Assembly: GCA_903835275.1 (NCBI GenBank)
Contig: CAILMK010000712.1
Location: 1-8,145 of the forward strand
DNA length: 8,145 nt
Reading direction: 5' to 3'
Source of the DNA: an uncultured bacterium
Lineage (GTDB): Bacteria; Bacteroidota; Bacteroidia; CAILMK01
A model generated the notes under the pieces. The model was not told the origin of the DNA. It saw only the letters and a program-made list of their open reading frames with translations, and did not search any database. Shown here piece after piece: positions 5,977 to 8,145 of the stretch; positions within the stretch are counted from its first letter, which is position 1; each line of letters starts with the position of its first letter. Both the position numbers and the translations under genes were made by a program.

Positions 5977-7083
5977 ATGAACATCAACAATCCAACGAGA
6001 ACTATCTGGCTGAAAGAAGGTGACCCAACAATTATACAAGTGATTGACCAGCGTATTTTGCCTCATAAGCTGGAAATTGTCGACCTGAAAAACTATCAGG
6101 AAGTTGTTTTTGCTATTAAGGATATGATTGTTCGGGGCGCTCCGCTGATCGGAGTAAGTGCTGCTTATGGACTTTATCTGGCATCGCTGGAAGCACCAGA
6201 AGAATCCACAGCCTTTGATGCATTTATCAACAAAGCTTCGGAAGAATTGTTAGCAACCCGACCGACTGCGGTGAATTTACACTGGGCAATCAACAAATCT
6301 TTGCAAGCAATAAGTCACGGAATAAATCCGCAGGCAAAAATCAATATTGCCATTGAAATTGCCAACAAAATAGCTGAAGAAGATGTTGAAAACTGCCGGA
6401 AAATCGGTGAATTCGGACTGGATATTTTCAAGGATATTTTATCAAGGAAAAATCCGGGTGAAACACTGAATATCCTCACGCATTGCAATGCCGGTTGGCT
6501 GGCCTGTGTGGAATGGGGAACCGCCACCTCTCCTATCTATCACGCACATAGTTCAAATTTACCCATTCATGTCTGGGTAGATGAAACTCGTCCGCGTAAC
6601 CAGGGATTCAATCTTACTGCCTGGGAACTGGGCAAAGCCGGAGTTTCCCACACTTTGCTTGTGGATAATGCAGGTGGACACCTGATGCAGCACGAAAAAG
6701 TGGATATCATCATTGTTGGTGCTGACAGGATCGCCAGAAACGGAGATGCAGCAAATAAGATCGGTACCTACCTGAAGGCTCTTGCGGCTTATGATAATAA
6801 GATCCCCTTTTATGTGGCAGCTCCTTCTTCGAGTATAGACTGGAACATAAAAGACGGCATCAGGGAAATAGCCATAGAAGAGCGCCACAACGACGAAGTG
6901 AAGTATATCAACGGTTGGGAGGGCGATACATTGAGAAGAGTCCTGATAGCGCCTGAGAATAGCCCTGCAGCTAATTATGGCTTTGATGTAACGCCTGCAA
7001 GATTGATCACCGGGATCATTACGGAACGGGGAATATGGGAAGCGAGTGAGGAAGGGTTGGTGGGGATGTTTCCTGGACGTTAA
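5977..7083 (+). CDS. mtnA: S-methyl-5-thioribose-1-phosphate isomerase
   Basis: MtnA converts 5-methylthioribose-1-phosphate to 5-methylthioribulose-1-phosphate in the recycling of methylthioadenosine. The 368-residue protein is full length and keeps the family's signatures: RGAPLIGVSAAYG (53-65), RPTAVNLHWA (95-104), ILTHCNAG with catalytic Cys170, ETRPRNQG (203-210), LTAWEL, and VGADRIARNGD with catalytic Asp250. NKIGTYLKALAA, PFYVAAPSSSIDW and FDVTPARLITGIITERG follow. The CNAGWLA...WGTA and HVWVDETRPRNQG wording is that of the subgroup I recall from some proteobacteria rather than of the Bacillus type. A TTG start at 5956 would add seven residues but is disfavoured by the promoter box. 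A class II aldolase-family gene follows in the same direction after 148 bases, consistent with the next pathway step. Confidence 0.93.
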   Translation: MNINNPTRTIWLKEGDPTIIQVIDQRILPHKLEIVDLKNYQEVVFAIKDMIVRGAPLIGVSAAYGLYLASLEAPEESTAFDAFINKASEELLATRPTAVNLHWAINKSLQAISHGINPQAKINIAIEIANKIAEEDVENCRKIGEFGLDIFKDILSRKNPGETLNILTHCNAGWLACVEWGTATSPIYHAHSSNLPIHVWVDETRPRNQGFNLTAWELGKAGVSHTLLVDNAGGHLMQHEKVDIIIVGADRIARNGDAANKIGTYLKALAAYDNKIPFYVAAPSSSIDWNIKDGIREIAIEERHNDEVKYINGWEGDTLRRVLIAPENSPAANYGFDVTPARLITGIITERGIWEASEEGLVGMFPGR

Positions 7084-7103
7084 CCCCAATCCGCCAAGGC
7101 GAA

Positions 7104-7188
7104 CCTCTCCTTAAAGAGAGGGGCTTGAACTCAAGGCTCTTCACTTTTTAAGTTGTACGAGCTGCTCCCCTCTCTTAAAGGAGAGGGG
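7104..7188. repeat. Inverted repeat between mtnA and the aldolase gene
   Basis: CCTCTCCTTAAAGAGAGGGG (7104-7123) is complementary, with two mismatches in 20, to the segment starting at 7167. Each arm is also a palindrome around TTAA. The right arm continues into GCTGGGGGTGAGG, a phrase typical of dispersed Bacteroidota repeats. It could form an intercistronic structure that reduces read-through from mtnA or protects the mRNA. No clean T-run follows, so a classical terminator is not supported. Confidence 0.75.
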
Positions 7189-7231
7189 CTGGGGGTGAGG
7201 GAAAAAGCAACGAGGAAAAAGTAAATAACCA

Positions 7232-7846
7232 ATGCAAGACGGAGTAATAAAATACAAACAACATTTCACCATCACTTCTCCGCTGCCGGACCTGTCCCGA
7301 CAAATTCGGGAGGCGGAAATTTTGGAATTGAATACCTGCAGGAAAATTCTATTTGATAAAAAATGGATCGGTGTATATCCGGATGGGATCGGTTATGGAA
7401 ATCTGAGTATGCGTATCGGAGATACTTCACAATTCATAATTACTGCTTCGCAAACGGGTCATTTATCCACACTATCTGCAGAGTATTATACAAAGGTTTT
7501 AAAAGCTGATATTTCCACCAATGAAGTATGGTGTGAAGGAATCCATCCTGCCTCTTCAGAAGCATTGACTCATGCAGCTATTTATGAGCTTTCACCGGAG
7601 ATAAAAGTGGTCATACATATTCATTCAGAACAGCTATGGACCAGGCATCTAAATATGCTTCCAACAACCAATACATCAGTAGAATACGGCACTCCTGAAA
7701 TGGCTTATGAGATCAGGAAAATGGACGAAAAAGCAATGTTTTCCAAACAAAAGACTTTTCTAACCTCTGGCCATAAAGACGGTATATTTTCATTCGGAAA
7801 ATCATGGGAAGAAGCGATGGAAAACTTGATGTTTTTGGAGCAATAA
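7232..7846 (+). CDS. Class II aldolase/adducin-family protein (MtnB-like dehydratase or methylthioribulose-phosphate aldolase)
   Basis: The 204-residue protein has the compact class II aldolase fold signatures: GYGNLSMRI (54-62), FIITASQTGHLSTL (68-81), PASSEALTHAAIY (106-118), VVIHIHSEQLW (126-136) and SGHKDGIFSFG (179-189). The expected zinc ligands His129, His131 and His181 are present, as is Glu110, which matches the catalytic glutamate of fuculose-1-phosphate aldolase. Its place after mtnA suggests methylthioribulose-1-phosphate as substrate. The choice between dehydration (mtnB) and retro-aldol cleavage (aldolase shunt) cannot be made from motifs, and no other mtn gene is in the window, so I give no symbol. 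No -7 box or good ribosome binding site is seen before ATG 7232; an AGGA lies too far upstream. It could be read through from mtnA. Confidence 0.8.
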   Translation: MQDGVIKYKQHFTITSPLPDLSRQIREAEILELNTCRKILFDKKWIGVYPDGIGYGNLSMRIGDTSQFIITASQTGHLSTLSAEYYTKVLKADISTNEVWCEGIHPASSEALTHAAIYELSPEIKVVIHIHSEQLWTRHLNMLPTTNTSVEYGTPEMAYEIRKMDEKAMFSKQKTFLTSGHKDGIFSFGKSWEEAMENLMFLEQ

Positions 7847-7865
7847 TATCAGTCTTTTTTATGTC

Positions 7866-7928
7866 GCTCCTATGGAGCTTATTCATCCTCAATTAAATTT
7901 TTCTATTAACATTTCACTCCTCTGGAGT
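7866..7928. repeat. Pair of related 13-base palindromes
   Basis: GCTCCTATGGAGC (7866-7878) and ACTCCTCTGGAGT (7916-7928) are spaced 50 bases apart and share the same TC(G/A)CTCC...GGAG context. They may act as weak transcription stops for the aldolase gene. The type resembles GCTCC-GGAGC repeats common in this phylum. Confidence 0.6.
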
Positions 7929-8117
7929 TTAAACTCTTACTAGCTGAAAAGTTCTGCCGGATTTATTTTCACATGGAAATTTTTAATTGGATTTTCCGTC
8001 GTCGCTTTTTCCTCCGACATGGCGGACGTAATTTTCAACATTCTGTTTCCTGAATTCTATTTCCTGTTTTCTCGAAATTTTCATGAAGCAAAACTGCGAC
8101 AAATAATTTTTCCGGCG

Positions 8118-8145
8118 ATGAAGATCCGCGAATTAATTTATCCAC
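8118..8145 (+). CDS. Possible 5' end of a rightward gene, cut by the window edge
   Basis: ATG 8118 opens MKIRELIYP and runs off the edge. A near-match to the -7 box (TAATTTTT, 8104-8111) ends six bases before it, echoing the arrangement at the other genes. The frame is open back to 7944, with another ATG at 8019. Too little sequence is present to name a product, and the frame may simply be open by chance in AT-rich DNA. Confidence 0.25.

Noticed and set aside
7940..8041. 33-codon minus-strand ORF (MLKITSAMSEEK...)
   Set aside because: It is short, has no promoter box or ribosome site that I can see, overlaps an open frame on the other strand, and matches no family I know.

Overview
The window looks like a piece of a Bacteroidota chromosome, most likely from an environmental Sphingobacteriia/Chitinophagia-like lineage. 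The base composition is fairly AT-rich. One protein ends in a type IX secretion (T9SS) C-terminal sorting domain. Several genes are preceded by the Bacteroidota -7 promoter box TAnnTTTG rather than by a Shine-Dalgarno sequence. The gaps between genes are full of short palindromic repeats of the kind common in this phylum. The lineage below phylum level is my inference.

Left part (1-2628, + strand): a 336-base gap made almost entirely of palindromes, then a membrane-anchored YiiX/NlpC-P60-like permuted papain-fold hydrolase, then a secreted right-handed beta-helix protein with a T9SS tail. The hydrolase gene is bracketed by two same-orientation copies of a composite palindromic element of about 140 bp (167-310 and 1025-1165). 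Each copy abuts the gene within a few tens of bases.

Middle part (2633-5832, - strand): reading leftward, an exported PqqB-like metallo-beta-lactamase-fold hydrolase, a 145-base repeat-rich gap, a cytoplasmic alpha-helical/coiled-coil protein of unknown function, and an exported trypsin-like serine protease. The last two are adjacent, touching or 32 bases apart depending on the protease start. The protease gene converges on the beta-helix gene with only 4 bases between stop codons.

Right part (5977-7846, + strand): mtnA, methylthioribose-1-phosphate isomerase, followed after a 148-base palindromic gap by a class II aldolase/adducin-family protein. This pair implies handling of methylthioribulose-1-phosphate, either through classical methionine salvage (dehydratase) or an aldolase shunt. 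The last 299 bases hold two related palindromes and possibly the start of another rightward gene.

Nothing here is a clear new defence, mobile or RNA system. The signals most worth following are the TAnnTTTG boxes 1-5 bases from start codons (possible leaderless mRNAs), the paired repeat elements around the hydrolase gene, the coiled-coil/protease pair, and the unresolved role of the aldolase next to mtnA.
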